Source of the DNA: an uncultured Brevibacillus sp.
GTDB lineage: Bacteria; Bacillota; Bacilli; Brevibacillales; Brevibacillaceae
Length of the DNA: 46,911 bases
Reading direction: 5' to 3'
Assembly (NCBI RefSeq): GCF_947502445.1
Contig: NZ_CANMZW010000048.1
Span: 1 to 46,911, forward strand
Part shown: positions 33,109 to 42,191 of the stretch, piece after piece
Layout of the letters: every line of letters starts with the position of its first letter
Position numbering within the stretch: the first letter of the stretch is position 1
Program-made: the position numbers and the translations under genes
Notes under the pieces: generated by a model
What the model was told of the DNA's origin: nothing
What the model saw: only the letters and a program-made list of their open reading frames with translations
The model's database searches: none

Positions 33109-35439
33109 TTAACCCCGCTGGATAGGAGCAAATTTTGCCAACAGCTTTTTGATACCGGTAGGGCTCGGGAAAGCGATGTCGAGCTCCATATCGTCACCCG
33201 CTCCCTTCACCTTGACGACGGTTCCTGTCCCCCACTTGCCATGCTGTACGCGATCGCCAACCTTCCAGTCAACGCCTGCTCCTGCGCCATGACCAGGCAG
33301 CTTGTCGCCGGAGATTGCACCAGGACGTGAGAATGAGGAAGTGGCTGCTCCTGCCGTACGCTGAGCCAGACCCATTTTAGGAGCTGCACCCGTTTGCTGG
33401 GATGGGGCACCAAACGGTCTGCCCATGTCCCGTTGTCCAAATGCGGAGCTGCGTCCACCACCAAATCCACCTCGATCTGCTGTCGGACTTCCTTCGAGCA
33501 GCTCTGCCGGAATTTCCTGCAAAAAGCGGGATGGTGCATTCACGTTTGTCCGTCCGAACAAGGTCCGCATCCGTGCGCAGGTCATGTACAGACGCTCCTC
33601 AGCGCGCGTAATCCCTACATAAGCGAGGCGACGCTCCTCCTCCATTTCCGCATCGTCAAACAGCGATCGGCTATGCGGGAAAACCCCTTCCTCAAGGCCA
33701 ACCAGAAATACGACCGGAAATTCCAGACCTTTGGCACTGTGGAGAGTCATAAGAACGACCTGACCCTCAGCCGATACTTCTTCCTGTACTTTGTCGTCAC
33801 CGAGTGAATCGATGTCTGCTACAAGCGCCAAATCGGTCAGGAAGGCAAGCAGGCTCTTGTCTTCGTTTTTCCGCTCGAACTCCTGCGTAACGGACAGAAA
33901 CTCCTCGATATTCTCGAGTCTGGCCTGTGCTTCCAACGTTTTTTCTTCTTTGAGCGATTCACGATAGCCAGAGCGCTTCAATACTTCCTCCACCAGCTCA
34001 GTCACGCTCAAGTAATCGGTCATCTGCATCAAATTGGTAATCAGGTCGTTAAAGGACAAGATCGCATTGGTCGTACGCGACGGCAGCCCCATATAAGCAG
34101 TGTCCTGTATCGCTGCAAAAAGCGATTGACCCTGCGAGTTTGCATACGCCTGCAATTTATCTACTGTGGTGTCCCCGATGTTGCGCTTCGGCACATTGAT
34201 AATGCGCTGCAGGCTGATATCGTCGTCCGGATTGGAGATGAGACGCAAATAAGCCAGGATGTCCTTAATTTCTTTGCGATCGTAGAACTTGGTTCCACCG
34301 ACGATCGTGTACGGAATGTTCGACTTGATGAACACTTCCTCCACCACGCGGGACTGTGCATTCGTCCGGTAAAGAACGGCGAACTTGTCATAGCGCTTGT
34401 AATCCTTCATCTGTTTGCGAATCGTGTCCACGATAAAATACGCCTCATCGTGCTCGGAATCGCCCTGGAAGCAGTTGATTTTTTCTCCACCGTCATTATC
34501 CGTCCACAGCTTTTTTTCCTTGCGCAGCTTGTTGTTGGCAATAACCTCGTTTGCTGCCTTCAAAATGGTTTTGGTGGAGCGATAGTTTTGCTCTAGCTTA
34601 ATCATTTTCGCTTCGGGATAGTCTTTTTCAAAGTTTAAAATGATGGAAATATCTGCACCCCGCCACTTATAAATACTTTGGTCGGCGTCACCCACGCAGC
34701 AAACGTTTCTGTATTTGTCAGCCAGCATGGAAATGAGCAAGTACTGGGCGCGGTTTGTATCCTGATACTCATCTACGTGAATGTAGCGGAATTTTTTCTG
34801 ATAAAACTCCAATACCTCAGGCACTTCTTTAAACAGGCGAACCGTCGTCATGATCAAATCGTCAAAATCAAGAGACTGGTTGCTTCTTAGTTTTTTCTGG
34901 TACGCCTCATATACTTTGGCAGCCACTTGCGAAAATGGGTCACCAGCGAGGCGAGTGAATGTTTCCGGATCGGTCAGCTCGTTCTTCGCTGTGCTGATCG
35001 CCGACAGGATCGACCGTGGTTCATACTGCTTCGGATCGATATTCAGCTCCTTCAGGCATTGCTTCACAACTGACAGCTGGTCGCCCGCATCCAAAATGGA
35101 GAAGCTGCGGTTGATCCCCAAACGGTCGATATCTCTGCGTAAAATACGTACGCACAAAGAGTGAAAGGTCGAAAGCCACGCATCCTGTGCGGCTGCCCCT
35201 CCAATAAGGGCAGCGACACGATTTTGCATCTCCCGTGCTGCCTTGTTCGTAAAAGTGATGGCAAGAATGCTCCATGGCGCTACCTGCTTGGCACTGATAA
35301 GATAGGCAATCCGCTGCGTCAGTACCTTTGTTTTGCCACTTCCTGCTCCTGCGAGAATCAAAACCGGTCCCTCAGTTGTGAGGACCGCTTCCTTTTGCTC
35401 AGGATTTAAACCAGCTGTAATACGATCTGCAAAAGACAT
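33109..35439 (-). CDS. pcrA: ATP-dependent DNA helicase PcrA
   Basis: 776 residues, superfamily 1A 3'-5' helicase needed for repair and rolling-circle replication. Motifs in order: Q motif LNPEQKEAV, Walker A AGAGSGKT (residues 30-37), Ia ITFTNKAAREM, DEYQDTNRAQ, GDADQSIYKWRGA, QNYRST, TLHSAKGLEFPVVFL and VGITRAEERLYMT. The C-terminal region after residue 650 is glycine- and serine-rich and ends in the Tudor-like GDRVQHGKWGTGTVVKVKG domain that binds RNA polymerase in Gram-positive PcrA. It heads the pcrA-ligA-lipoprotein-camS operon; pcrB is not next to it. Confidence 0.97.
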   Translation of the reverse strand: MSFADRITAGLNPEQKEAVLTTEGPVLILAGAGSGKTKVLTQRIAYLISAKQVAPWSILAITFTNKAAREMQNRVAALIGGAAAQDAWLSTFHSLCVRILRRDIDRLGINRSFSILDAGDQLSVVKQCLKELNIDPKQYEPRSILSAISTAKNELTDPETFTRLAGDPFSQVAAKVYEAYQKKLRSNQSLDFDDLIMTTVRLFKEVPEVLEFYQKKFRYIHVDEYQDTNRAQYLLISMLADKYRNVCCVGDADQSIYKWRGADISIILNFEKDYPEAKMIKLEQNYRSTKTILKAANEVIANNKLRKEKKLWTDNDGGEKINCFQGDSEHDEAYFIVDTIRKQMKDYKRYDKFAVLYRTNAQSRVVEEVFIKSNIPYTIVGGTKFYDRKEIKDILAYLRLISNPDDDISLQRIINVPKRNIGDTTVDKLQAYANSQGQSLFAAIQDTAYMGLPSRTTNAILSFNDLITNLMQMTDYLSVTELVEEVLKRSGYRESLKEEKTLEAQARLENIEEFLSVTQEFERKNEDKSLLAFLTDLALVADIDSLGDDKVQEEVSAEGQVVLMTLHSAKGLEFPVVFLVGLEEGVFPHSRSLFDDAEMEEERRLAYVGITRAEERLYMTCARMRTLFGRTNVNAPSRFLQEIPAELLEGSPTADRGGFGGGRSSAFGQRDMGRPFGAPSQQTGAAPKMGLAQRTAGAATSSFSRPGAISGDKLPGHGAGAGVDWKVGDRVQHGKWGTGTVVKVKGAGDDMELDIAFPSPTGIKKLLAKFAPIQRG

Positions 35440-35540
35440 ATGTAAAAGTCCACCTTTCCACGTTCCCTAAACGAGCGCATATGTTCTTATTTTCGCACAG
35501 ATCGCTGCCTAGTTCCAGTTCGTAAACGAATTAGGAAAGA

Positions 35541-36341
35541 TCATCCTTTTGGCAATAGCGGCTCATACATCATCATAGCTCGATTTTCTGTGATCCATTC
35601 ACCGTAGAGCCATTCTCCGTCCAGTGCAAACACGTTGCGATAGAGCTGATTGGTCCGCTCATAGCCTCCCCAAATCGAAGGGACTATCTCATGATCTTTT
35701 TCTATCATTTCATAGGTTCGTGTCCGTGGCATGTCCGAACGCCACTCTCCTGCCAAATGAGTGTCTGTCAGGTATACATGCAGTTGAAAGCTTTGCTTTG
35801 TCTGATTGGTAATTTGTAGATCCAAATAATTGTAAAAGCAGGTGGCCCCGCTTCCAAACGGTTGAGTGCGATTTGCATCAGGAAACACATCGTAGCTGTG
35901 CCGATGCCGCTCGGTTACTGTAAGCGGTGTATGCAGGGTCATCCAGTACAGTAGATTGGATAACTGACAAAGCCCTCCACCAACAGCGGCTGTGACGCGT
36001 CCATGAGAAAGCAGCATGCCCTCCACGTATCCTTTGCTTCGCGTCGGCTTGCCGATCAGTCTCCAGTATGACATCGTTTCACCCGGATGAATAATTAGAC
36101 CATCTAACTGCGTTGTTGCGAGTCGCAGGTTTGTCACCTTGTTGTGCTGCATCCACATCTCCACATCTTTTAATTTGCGCAATAGGATGGTCTGATGCCC
36201 AAAATGCACATGGGGTAGTAGCTGCTTCCCTCTCTCACTAGCAAACTTTTTGCGTCCCCATAACCACTCACCGTACCTTTTCAAGCGAAAATAGCAGATG
36301 CCAGCCGCAAGCCGCCATTTTCCTCGCGTGATTGGTTTCAT
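35541..36341 (-). CDS. VanW-family protein
   Basis: 266 residues. The core from about residue 60 (TNLRLATTQLDGLIIHPGETMSYWRLIGKPTRSKGYVEGMLLSHGRVTAAVGGGLCQLSNLLYWMTLHTPLTVTERHRHSYDVFPD) is the VanW domain, known from vanB-type vancomycin resistance clusters but of unproved function. No vanHAX genes are present, so this is a stand-alone VanW, which is common in spore-formers and does not imply resistance. No clear signal peptide. GGGAGC lies before the ATG. Confidence 0.85.
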   Translation of the reverse strand: MKPITRGKWRLAAGICYFRLKRYGEWLWGRKKFASERGKQLLPHVHFGHQTILLRKLKDVEMWMQHNKVTNLRLATTQLDGLIIHPGETMSYWRLIGKPTRSKGYVEGMLLSHGRVTAAVGGGLCQLSNLLYWMTLHTPLTVTERHRHSYDVFPDANRTQPFGSGATCFYNYLDLQITNQTKQSFQLHVYLTDTHLAGEWRSDMPRTRTYEMIEKDHEIVPSIWGGYERTNQLYRNVFALDGEWLYGEWITENRAMMMYEPLLPKG

Positions 36342-36497
36342 TAGGCTCCCTCGTTTTCTATTTTTTTCCTGCTATCATATAAACGCGCCTGGTGATCTTC
36401 AAGTTGCGCGAATTTGTATATTTTACTTACAAATTTGTGGGCCTTAGTTTAGCCAATAAGGCCTCTCCCCCATTTTCCTGATCATCGGGCTTTGTTC

Positions 36498-36531
36498 AAA
36501 AAAAAGCTGGCGTCAGTCCGACACCAGCTCT
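36498..36531 (-). terminator. Terminator of the binding-protein gene
   Basis: On the minus strand AGCTGGTGTCG-GACT-GACGCCAGCT followed by eight T, 14 bases after the stop codon. Confidence 0.85.
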
Positions 36532-36544
36532 TCTCCGCTACAAA

Positions 36545-37744
36545 CTATTCAATTTTACCCAGGAATTTCGTAGAATCGGTCGTGTACTGATAAACGAATA
36601 CGTCTGCAAATACGTTGTCACCTTTGTCATCGAACGTCACGTTCACGAACTTTCCTTTGAAATCCTTCGTTTGGTGAACAAGGTCAAGAACCTGCTCGCG
36701 AGTAGGCTTTTTGCCGCCATTCGCCTTGATCGCTTCCTTGACTCCGTTCAGGATGATGTTCATAGAATCATATGCGTATACAGAATACGTCTCTGCTTTT
36801 TTGCCCATCGCCTTTTCGTATTCCTCTGCCCATTTTTTTCCGTCATCTGTTTGCTTAACGTCACCTGCGAGGGATGTAAAGTAGATGCCTTCCGCGGCAG
36901 GACCTGCGATTTTGATCAAATCGGAGGAGTCAATGCCGTCACCACCCATGAACAAGCCCTTAAAGCCTTTCTCTCTAGCCTGCTTCACGATAATGCCTGC
37001 CTCCGGATAAATACCGCCAAAGTAGAGCATGTCTGGGTTTTTGGAAATAACTGTGTTGACTACAAAGTTGTAGTCCTTTTCGCCCTGAGTAACACCTTCA
37101 TAGCCCAGAACCTGCACGCCATCTTTTTCAAACTGTGCCTTTACTTCATCCACCAGACCTTGTCCGTACGCTGTTTTATCATGGATGAGGAATACCGTTT
37201 TGACACCGAGCTTTTCCTTCGCATATTTTGCACCTTTTGGACCTTGTGCATCATCACGTGCACAGATGCGGTGTACCGTCTTTTTGCCTTCTTCTGTCAG
37301 CTTCACGCCGCTGTTCGCGGGAGAAACCATGACCAGCTTGGCTGACTCGTACTTCACGGATGACGGAATGGCCACTCCTGTATTAAAATGGCCAACTACT
37401 CCGAGTACATCAGGATTGGCTGCAAGCATCTCGGCATTGGATACACCGATTTTGGGGTCAGCCTGATCATCCTGCGGGGTAAGCTGCAAGTCGAATCCCA
37501 GCTGCTTGAATTCTTCTTTTTGCAAATTCAAAGCATATTCTGCACCTGTTTTGATAGAATCACCAATGGCAGACTGAGAACCGGAAAGCGGACTTTGGGT
37601 AGCAATCAAGATTTTGGTCCCACCAGCTGCTGCGTCTGAGCCTGTCGTATTTTTTTGTTCGACAGTCTGCGAGTTACATGCAGAAAGAGACAGAGTTGCC
37701 AACAACGCGGAGAAGATAATCGCTTTCTTTTTAAATAGACTCAC
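36545..37744 (-). CDS. Branched-chain amino acid ABC transporter binding lipoprotein (LivJ-like)
   Basis: 399 residues. GTG at 37744 is chosen as AAGGGGG lies about 7 nt upstream and the product begins with a lipoprotein signal, SLFKKKAIIFSALLATLSLSAC. The mature protein is a type I periplasmic-binding fold of the LivJ/LivK family (GTKILIATQSPLSGSQSAIGDSIKTGAEYALNLQ...). It should bind leucine, isoleucine, valine or a similar small ligand. No livHMGF permease or ATPase genes are next to it and a terminator follows, so it acts with a transporter encoded elsewhere or as a sensor. Confidence 0.88.
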   Translation of the reverse strand: MSLFKKKAIIFSALLATLSLSACNSQTVEQKNTTGSDAAAGGTKILIATQSPLSGSQSAIGDSIKTGAEYALNLQKEEFKQLGFDLQLTPQDDQADPKIGVSNAEMLAANPDVLGVVGHFNTGVAIPSSVKYESAKLVMVSPANSGVKLTEEGKKTVHRICARDDAQGPKGAKYAKEKLGVKTVFLIHDKTAYGQGLVDEVKAQFEKDGVQVLGYEGVTQGEKDYNFVVNTVISKNPDMLYFGGIYPEAGIIVKQAREKGFKGLFMGGDGIDSSDLIKIAGPAAEGIYFTSLAGDVKQTDDGKKWAEEYEKAMGKKAETYSVYAYDSMNIILNGVKEAIKANGGKKPTREQVLDLVHQTKDFKGKFVNVTFDDKGDNVFADVFVYQYTTDSTKFLGKIE

Positions 37745-37762
37745 ACGTTTTCCCCCTTGCAC

Positions 37763-37917
37763 TTCTGATTATTTAGATAATTCTATAAATAATATGATAT
37801 GAGAGAATTGGAGATTATTGACCATACAACATGTCCAATCATCATATATCATTATTGTACATATCATCCATTCCCATAGTGCTTGGTTTGTGCTAGGCTC
37901 TCAAGTCTCTTCTTCTG
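37763..37917. other. AT-rich intergenic region
   Basis: 155 very AT-rich bases before the binding-protein gene, with several ATGATAT/ATATCAT elements (about 37791-37801 and 37840-37867) that form loose inverted repeats. They could hold its promoter and an operator, but no clear -35/-10 pair can be fixed. Confidence 0.35.
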
Positions 37918-38484
37918 TCAAGTAACCCTCAAACTAATCATCCGGTCAATCGCACGGTTCTCTTCCAATTCCCCTGCATCAACGATTGAATACGTAGTGC
38001 TTCTAAAAAGCTCGACAACCCGCTTTCTTGCAACCTCATCATCACTGGTTATGTAAACCAATGAAGATGCATCCGGCTCCTTTCCTGCCAATTTATAAAT
38101 ACTGGTGCTTTTCGCCCCAACGATTCGGCTTCCTGGCAGTTTTTTCTGCAATTGCTCTGGACAGGATGTTTGCCAACCAAATATGTGCCGGTCTTCGCTT
38201 GTTTGCGGCACAGACAAGTCAATCACGATTTTTCCATTCAGTATTGGCGCAAAGACATCGGTCCATGGCAGCAGATCTACATAAGGCATAGCTACCATGA
38301 CCACCTCATTCGCTTTAATCGCTTCAGAATAGCTGGATATACTCACGCCTTTCTCCTCTTTCATTAGCTCTTTGGCAAAGGCTGTTGAGCGAACCCCCCA
38401 GGTGATTGCCCCGTTAAGAATTTGATCACGCAGATGATCGACCACCCGTTTCCCCCATCTTCCATCGGCAATGATTGCGATCAT
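37918..38484 (-). CDS. NAD(P)-binding oxidoreductase-like protein (F420-NADP reductase fold)
   Basis: 188 residues. The N-terminal Rossmann-type segment (MIAIIADGRWGKRVVDHLRDQ) followed by VVMVAMPYVDLLPWTD and GKIVIDLSVP resembles the F420-dependent NADP reductase / NADP-binding family. The glycine motif is altered (ADGRWG in place of GxGxxG), so nucleotide binding may be weakened. Its ATG overlaps the stop of the upstream aminotransferase by 4 bases (ATGA), which suggests coupled translation and linked function. Substrate unknown. Confidence 0.65.
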   Translation of the reverse strand: MIAIIADGRWGKRVVDHLRDQILNGAITWGVRSTAFAKELMKEEKGVSISSYSEAIKANEVVMVAMPYVDLLPWTDVFAPILNGKIVIDLSVPQTSEDRHIFGWQTSCPEQLQKKLPGSRIVGAKSTSIYKLAGKEPDASSLVYITSDDEVARKRVVELFRSTTYSIVDAGELEENRAIDRMISLRVT

Positions 38485-39680
38485 TGGTCATGCACACTAC
38501 TCGCCAAGAGCTTGTCGAGCGCAGTCATCAAGCGATTCATCCCTATACCGATCACCTCAGACGAAGAGTGGGTAAAGTTGAGCCTGAGCGTATTGGTTTT
38601 TGCGGGGCCTGCGAAAAAGGGAGCTCCCGGTACGAAGGCTACACCCTCATCCACAGCCACCTTCAATAACTCAGCTGTATCAATTGCTTTGTTGATCGAC
38701 ACCCAGAGGAACATGCCGCCCTTTGGCTCCACCCAGTGAAACAGGTTTGGACTGCTTCTTTTCAAATAGTCCTGCATGACGTCCAGCCGCTGCTTGTATT
38801 CTCTTCTCAATCTGTGCAAATGCTGCTGCATAGAGAAATCTTGAAGAAAATAGCATAGTGCCATCTGATCAATGGCGCTGGAATGCAAATCGCTTGATTG
38901 CTTCGCTAGAGCAATCATACGGACGATTTCTTTTGGCCCAGTCAACCAGCCGATGCGAATACCGGGAGCTACTGTTTTGGAGAAGGTGCTGGTGTATATT
39001 ACACGCTCCCCGATTCTGTCTAGCACAGCCAACGGCATTGGCTGCTCATCTGTAAATCGCAGATCTGAGTAAGGATCATCTTCTACTATCAGTACATGAT
39101 GTTTCTCTGCCAAATTCACTACAGCCTCCCGCCTCTCCATGCTCCATACTTTTCCTTGCGGGTTTGAGAAGGTCGGGACAGCGTAGATGAATTTCGGTCG
39201 GTGCGTGATGATTTTTTCTTCGAGCTCTTCGGGAATCATTCCGTCATCATCGCTTTGGACCGGGATGATGTTGGCTTCGTATATGTTAAAAGCTTGCAAC
39301 GCTGCCAGGTAGGAAGGATTTTCTACCAAAACAGCATCTCCTGGCGAGAGAAACACCTTTGCTAACAAATCGATGGCTTGCTGCGAACCCGTCGTGACTA
39401 AAATATTTTCATAAGCAACCGAAATTCCTTTTGCATGCATCCTTTCCTGGATGAGCCGTCGCAGCTCTCTGTCCCCTTCTGTGGGGCCGTATTGTAGACT
39501 TTTCCCCCCTGAGCGGAAGGCCTTTTGATAGGCTAACTCCAATTCCTGCACTGGAAAGAATCCTTCATCAGGAAGACCCCCAGCAAAAGAAATGACGTCT
39601 CCTGATTGAATGACACTGAGCAAATCTCGAACAGCTGATGAGGTAATTGACTGAACACGTGTCGCAAATGGATATCCCAT
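38481..39680 (-). CDS. PLP-dependent aminotransferase (MocR/2-aminoadipate type)
   Basis: 399 residues of fold type I aminotransferases. ATG at 39680 is preferred (AAGGAG 8 nt upstream) over a GTG three codons earlier. Seen are SFAGGLPDEGFFPVQEL, LQYGPTEGDRELRRLI, TTGSQQAIDLLAKVFLSPGD, AVPTFSNPQG, EDDPYSDLRF and the PLP lysine in YTSTFSKTVAPGIRIGW, followed by a C-terminal LRLNFTHSS. It is nearest the LysN/2-aminoadipate and MocR-related enzymes. It is divergent from a MocR regulator and coupled to a reductase-like gene. Confidence 0.87.
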   Translation of the reverse strand: MGYPFATRVQSITSSAVRDLLSVIQSGDVISFAGGLPDEGFFPVQELELAYQKAFRSGGKSLQYGPTEGDRELRRLIQERMHAKGISVAYENILVTTGSQQAIDLLAKVFLSPGDAVLVENPSYLAALQAFNIYEANIIPVQSDDDGMIPEELEEKIITHRPKFIYAVPTFSNPQGKVWSMERREAVVNLAEKHHVLIVEDDPYSDLRFTDEQPMPLAVLDRIGERVIYTSTFSKTVAPGIRIGWLTGPKEIVRMIALAKQSSDLHSSAIDQMALCYFLQDFSMQQHLHRLRREYKQRLDVMQDYLKRSSPNLFHWVEPKGGMFLWVSINKAIDTAELLKVAVDEGVAFVPGAPFFAGPAKTNTLRLNFTHSSSEVIGIGMNRLMTALDKLLASSVHDQ

Positions 39681-39782
39681 GTTAACCACTCCTTACAACT
39701 CAATTATTTTAGAGCAAGCATACGGAGCAGCGACCATAACAGTAAACGGCGCATTATAACACTTTTACAAACATTCGAAATT

Positions 39783-39812
39783 TACCGTACCTTTTTGAGT
39801 TCGTATACGGTA
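39783..39812. promoter_or_regulatory. Candidate operator for the MocR regulator
   Basis: A perfect inverted repeat TACCGTA-N16-TACGGTA in the divergent promoter region between the aminotransferase gene and the MocR gene. A possible promoter for the MocR gene (TTTACC-17-TATACG) overlaps it. MocR proteins usually bind repeats in such intergenic regions. Confidence 0.45.
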
Positions 39813-39885
39813 CACTGTCAGTAATTATTTTGTGCGTTCTATACGGAAAGCCCTTGTGGGAATCGGTGAGGAGGGAGTTTTACCC

Positions 39886-41382
39886 ATGCATATCGATTTA
39901 GACAGACACTCAGGCATAACACTTACAGAACAGATTAGATCATCCATTGCTGATCGGATTCAGTCGGGCTTGCTGCAGGAAGGGGAAAAGCTCCCATCTG
40001 TGCGAAATTTGTCTCGTCTCCTGGACGTCAGCCTGATGACGGTCTTTCATGCTTATGAAATGCTGGAGCATGAGAAGCTTGCTCGGCGGATTCAGGGGAA
40101 GGGTACCTTTGTTCAAGAAAAATCGCTCCGCTTCAAAGAGCAGCAGACACAGAATCATTCAGAGAAACCTTCTTTGGATTGGCAAAACGCGGTAGCCGAC
40201 TATCTTCCTCGCGCCCAATACTGGCGGATGATGCAGACGCCTCTTGTGGATGTCGCCAAATTGTCCATTGCTGCACTACACACTTCGCTCATCCCAACCG
40301 AATGGCTTTCCAAGCAATTTTATCAATACTCGCAGGTCGACAGTACGGCCCTGACTGAATATGGACCTGTCCAAGGCGACAGCAAGCTACGTGAGGCGGT
40401 TCTCCCTTATTTCAGAAGTAAAAATATTCAGACCACCCCAAATGAAATCATGATTTTAAACGGCTCTCAGCAAGGCATCGATCTCGTTGCCTCTACCTTT
40501 GTCGGTCCTGGTGATTGCGTTGTGCTCGAGGAGCCTGTCTATCCTTGCACAATTGATGTTTTCAGAAAGCGTGGAGCCACGATCTATACCGTTCCCATTG
40601 ACGAGGAGGGGATGCAGGTTGACCAATTGGCAAAGCTTTGCGATTCTCGCCCCCCCAAGCTGATCTACACCAATCCGACTTTTCAAAACCCTACGGGCAC
40701 GGTTATGAGTATGCGGCGCAGAGTACAGCTGCTGGAGCTCGCCCAAAGCTACAATTCCATTATTCTTGAGGATGACGCAACCAGTGACATTTATTTTGGA
40801 GCTGAGCCTCCTCCCTCTATCAAAAGTATGGATACACACGGACACGTCATCTATCTGAAGGGCATTAGCAAGTTCATTTCCCCTGGCTGTCGCATTGGTT
40901 TTTTGATTGCAGACGGAACCTTCATCACTCGCCTTGTTGGTTCCAAAGGAATTAGTGATCTGGGAACACCGTTGATTACACAAAAGGCCATTTTACCCTT
41001 CTTTTCCTCAAACCAGTTAAACAAGCATCTACCTGTCCTGCGAGATAAACTGAAAGAGCGGCGCAATTTAGTCCTGCAAATTTTGAATCACTCAGCTCCA
41101 AAAGATGTCCATTGGACCAAGCCCGATGGAGGGTTAAATATTTGGCTGACCTTGCCCCCTGTGTTTAATGCAGAGGACTTGCACGTAAACGCTCTTAAAG
41201 AGGGGATCTCCTTTTTGCCAGGTCATGTTTGTTTTGCTGCCCAACAGCAATTCCACCATTTGCGCATCTGTTTTTCCTATCTGGATATTCATCTGCTTGA
41301 ACAGGCTGTCACCACGTTTTGTCGTTTGCTTCATGATTTTCTACACACGAATCGGCACACTCAGCAGTTTATGCATATGTAA
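39886..41382 (+). CDS. MocR-family GntR/aminotransferase transcriptional regulator
   Basis: 498 residues. ATG at 39886 is chosen, with GGAGGGAG about 8 nt upstream; the frame continues upstream without a better start. Residues 1-80 are a GntR winged helix (GITLTEQIRSSIADRIQSGLLQEGEKLPSVRNLSRLLDVSLMTVFHAYEMLEHEKLARRIQGKGTFV). Residues about 130-495 are a fold type I aminotransferase domain, including YTNPTFQNPTGTVMS, LEDDATSDIYF and the PLP lysine in LKGISKFISPGCRIGF. Such proteins use PLP as cofactor or effector. It is divergent from a similar aminotransferase, its probable target. Confidence 0.9.
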   Translation: MHIDLDRHSGITLTEQIRSSIADRIQSGLLQEGEKLPSVRNLSRLLDVSLMTVFHAYEMLEHEKLARRIQGKGTFVQEKSLRFKEQQTQNHSEKPSLDWQNAVADYLPRAQYWRMMQTPLVDVAKLSIAALHTSLIPTEWLSKQFYQYSQVDSTALTEYGPVQGDSKLREAVLPYFRSKNIQTTPNEIMILNGSQQGIDLVASTFVGPGDCVVLEEPVYPCTIDVFRKRGATIYTVPIDEEGMQVDQLAKLCDSRPPKLIYTNPTFQNPTGTVMSMRRRVQLLELAQSYNSIILEDDATSDIYFGAEPPPSIKSMDTHGHVIYLKGISKFISPGCRIGFLIADGTFITRLVGSKGISDLGTPLITQKAILPFFSSNQLNKHLPVLRDKLKERRNLVLQILNHSAPKDVHWTKPDGGLNIWLTLPPVFNAEDLHVNALKEGISFLPGHVCFAAQQQFHHLRICFSYLDIHLLEQAVTTFCRLLHDFLHTNRHTQQFMHM

Positions 41383-41400
41383 TAGGCCGCAGCTCTCGAG

Positions 41401-41456
41401 TAAAAAGCAAAAGAATGAGAAAGGCAGAAGGGATATCCTTTCTGCCTTTCTCATTC
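41401..41456 (-). terminator. pcrB terminator
   Basis: A 44-base near-perfect inverted repeat (GAATGAGAAAGGCAGAA...TTCTGCCTTTCTCATTC, 41413-41456) followed on the minus strand by TTTTGCTTTTTA. It ends the yerC-pcrB transcript and may also stop the converging MocR transcript. Confidence 0.8.
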
Positions 41457-41484
41457 TCACATGACTTTCTCTATTTGCTTTTGG

Positions 41485-42174
41485 CTATTGCCCTTTTACA
41501 GCTGCAACTGTTGCCAGCGCTGCCTCCAGGTCATCATAGATGACGTTGCCGACAACGACTGTATCTGCAATTGCTGCCATCTCGCTCGCTTGCTCTGGGG
41601 TCCTGATCCCGCCTCCGTAAAAGAGGTGTGCTTCGTCGGCACCTGCCTTGCAAGCGCGAACGACAGCTGGATCGCCGTAGATTCCACTATATTCCAGATA
41701 GACGATCGGCAATCGGCAAATTTTAGTCGCAACCTGCGCGTACGCCTTGGCTTCCTGTGCATCAGCAATAGGTCGTGCACGGGTCAGCTCGGCTACACCC
41801 GCTTCGGGATTAGCGATCAGATAGCCCTCTGTGATGATATCGTCCCAGTGAATATAGGCTCCATACGTTTTCAGTCCGGATACATGCGGGGCAAACATCC
41901 AATCCGGATCACCTGCATTGAGAACAAGCGGAATCAAGTATGAATCAAATCCTGGCACCACTGCATCAAGCGAGGATATTTCCAGAAGGGCTGGAACAGC
42001 ATAGCGTCGTATACGAGACATCAAATCCAATGTATTGTCATACGTCACGCCATATGTACCGCCAACGATGATGCCGTCTGTACCCGATTCACAAATCGCT
42101 TCCAGCGCGTCTTCATCAATGGCTTTGTCAGGGTCCAGCTTAAATACATGGCGCCAGCCACGATAGTCAATCAA
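41485..42174 (-). CDS. pcrB: Heptaprenylglyceryl phosphate synthase
   Basis: 229 residues, TIM-barrel prenyltransferase of the PcrB/GGGP synthase family. It joins glycerol-1-phosphate and heptaprenyl diphosphate, giving an archaeal-type ether lipid in Bacillota. WRHVFKLDPDKAIDEDALEAICESGTDGIIVGGTYGVTYDNTLDLMSRIRRY and the C-terminal FYGGGIRTPEQASEMAAIADTVVVGNVIYDD phosphate site are characteristic. In B. subtilis it precedes pcrA; here its operon ends at a terminator and pcrA is about 6 kb away. Confidence 0.95.
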   Translation of the reverse strand: MIDYRGWRHVFKLDPDKAIDEDALEAICESGTDGIIVGGTYGVTYDNTLDLMSRIRRYAVPALLEISSLDAVVPGFDSYLIPLVLNAGDPDWMFAPHVSGLKTYGAYIHWDDIITEGYLIANPEAGVAELTRARPIADAQEAKAYAQVATKICRLPIVYLEYSGIYGDPAVVRACKAGADEAHLFYGGGIRTPEQASEMAAIADTVVVGNVIYDDLEAALATVAAVKGQ

Positions 42175-42191
42175 CGTTGCCTGCCTCCTAC

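Noticed and set aside
35541..36341. VanW protein as a sign of vancomycin resistance
   Set aside because: No vanHAX, vanS/vanR or vanY genes nearby; stand-alone VanW proteins are common in spore-formers.
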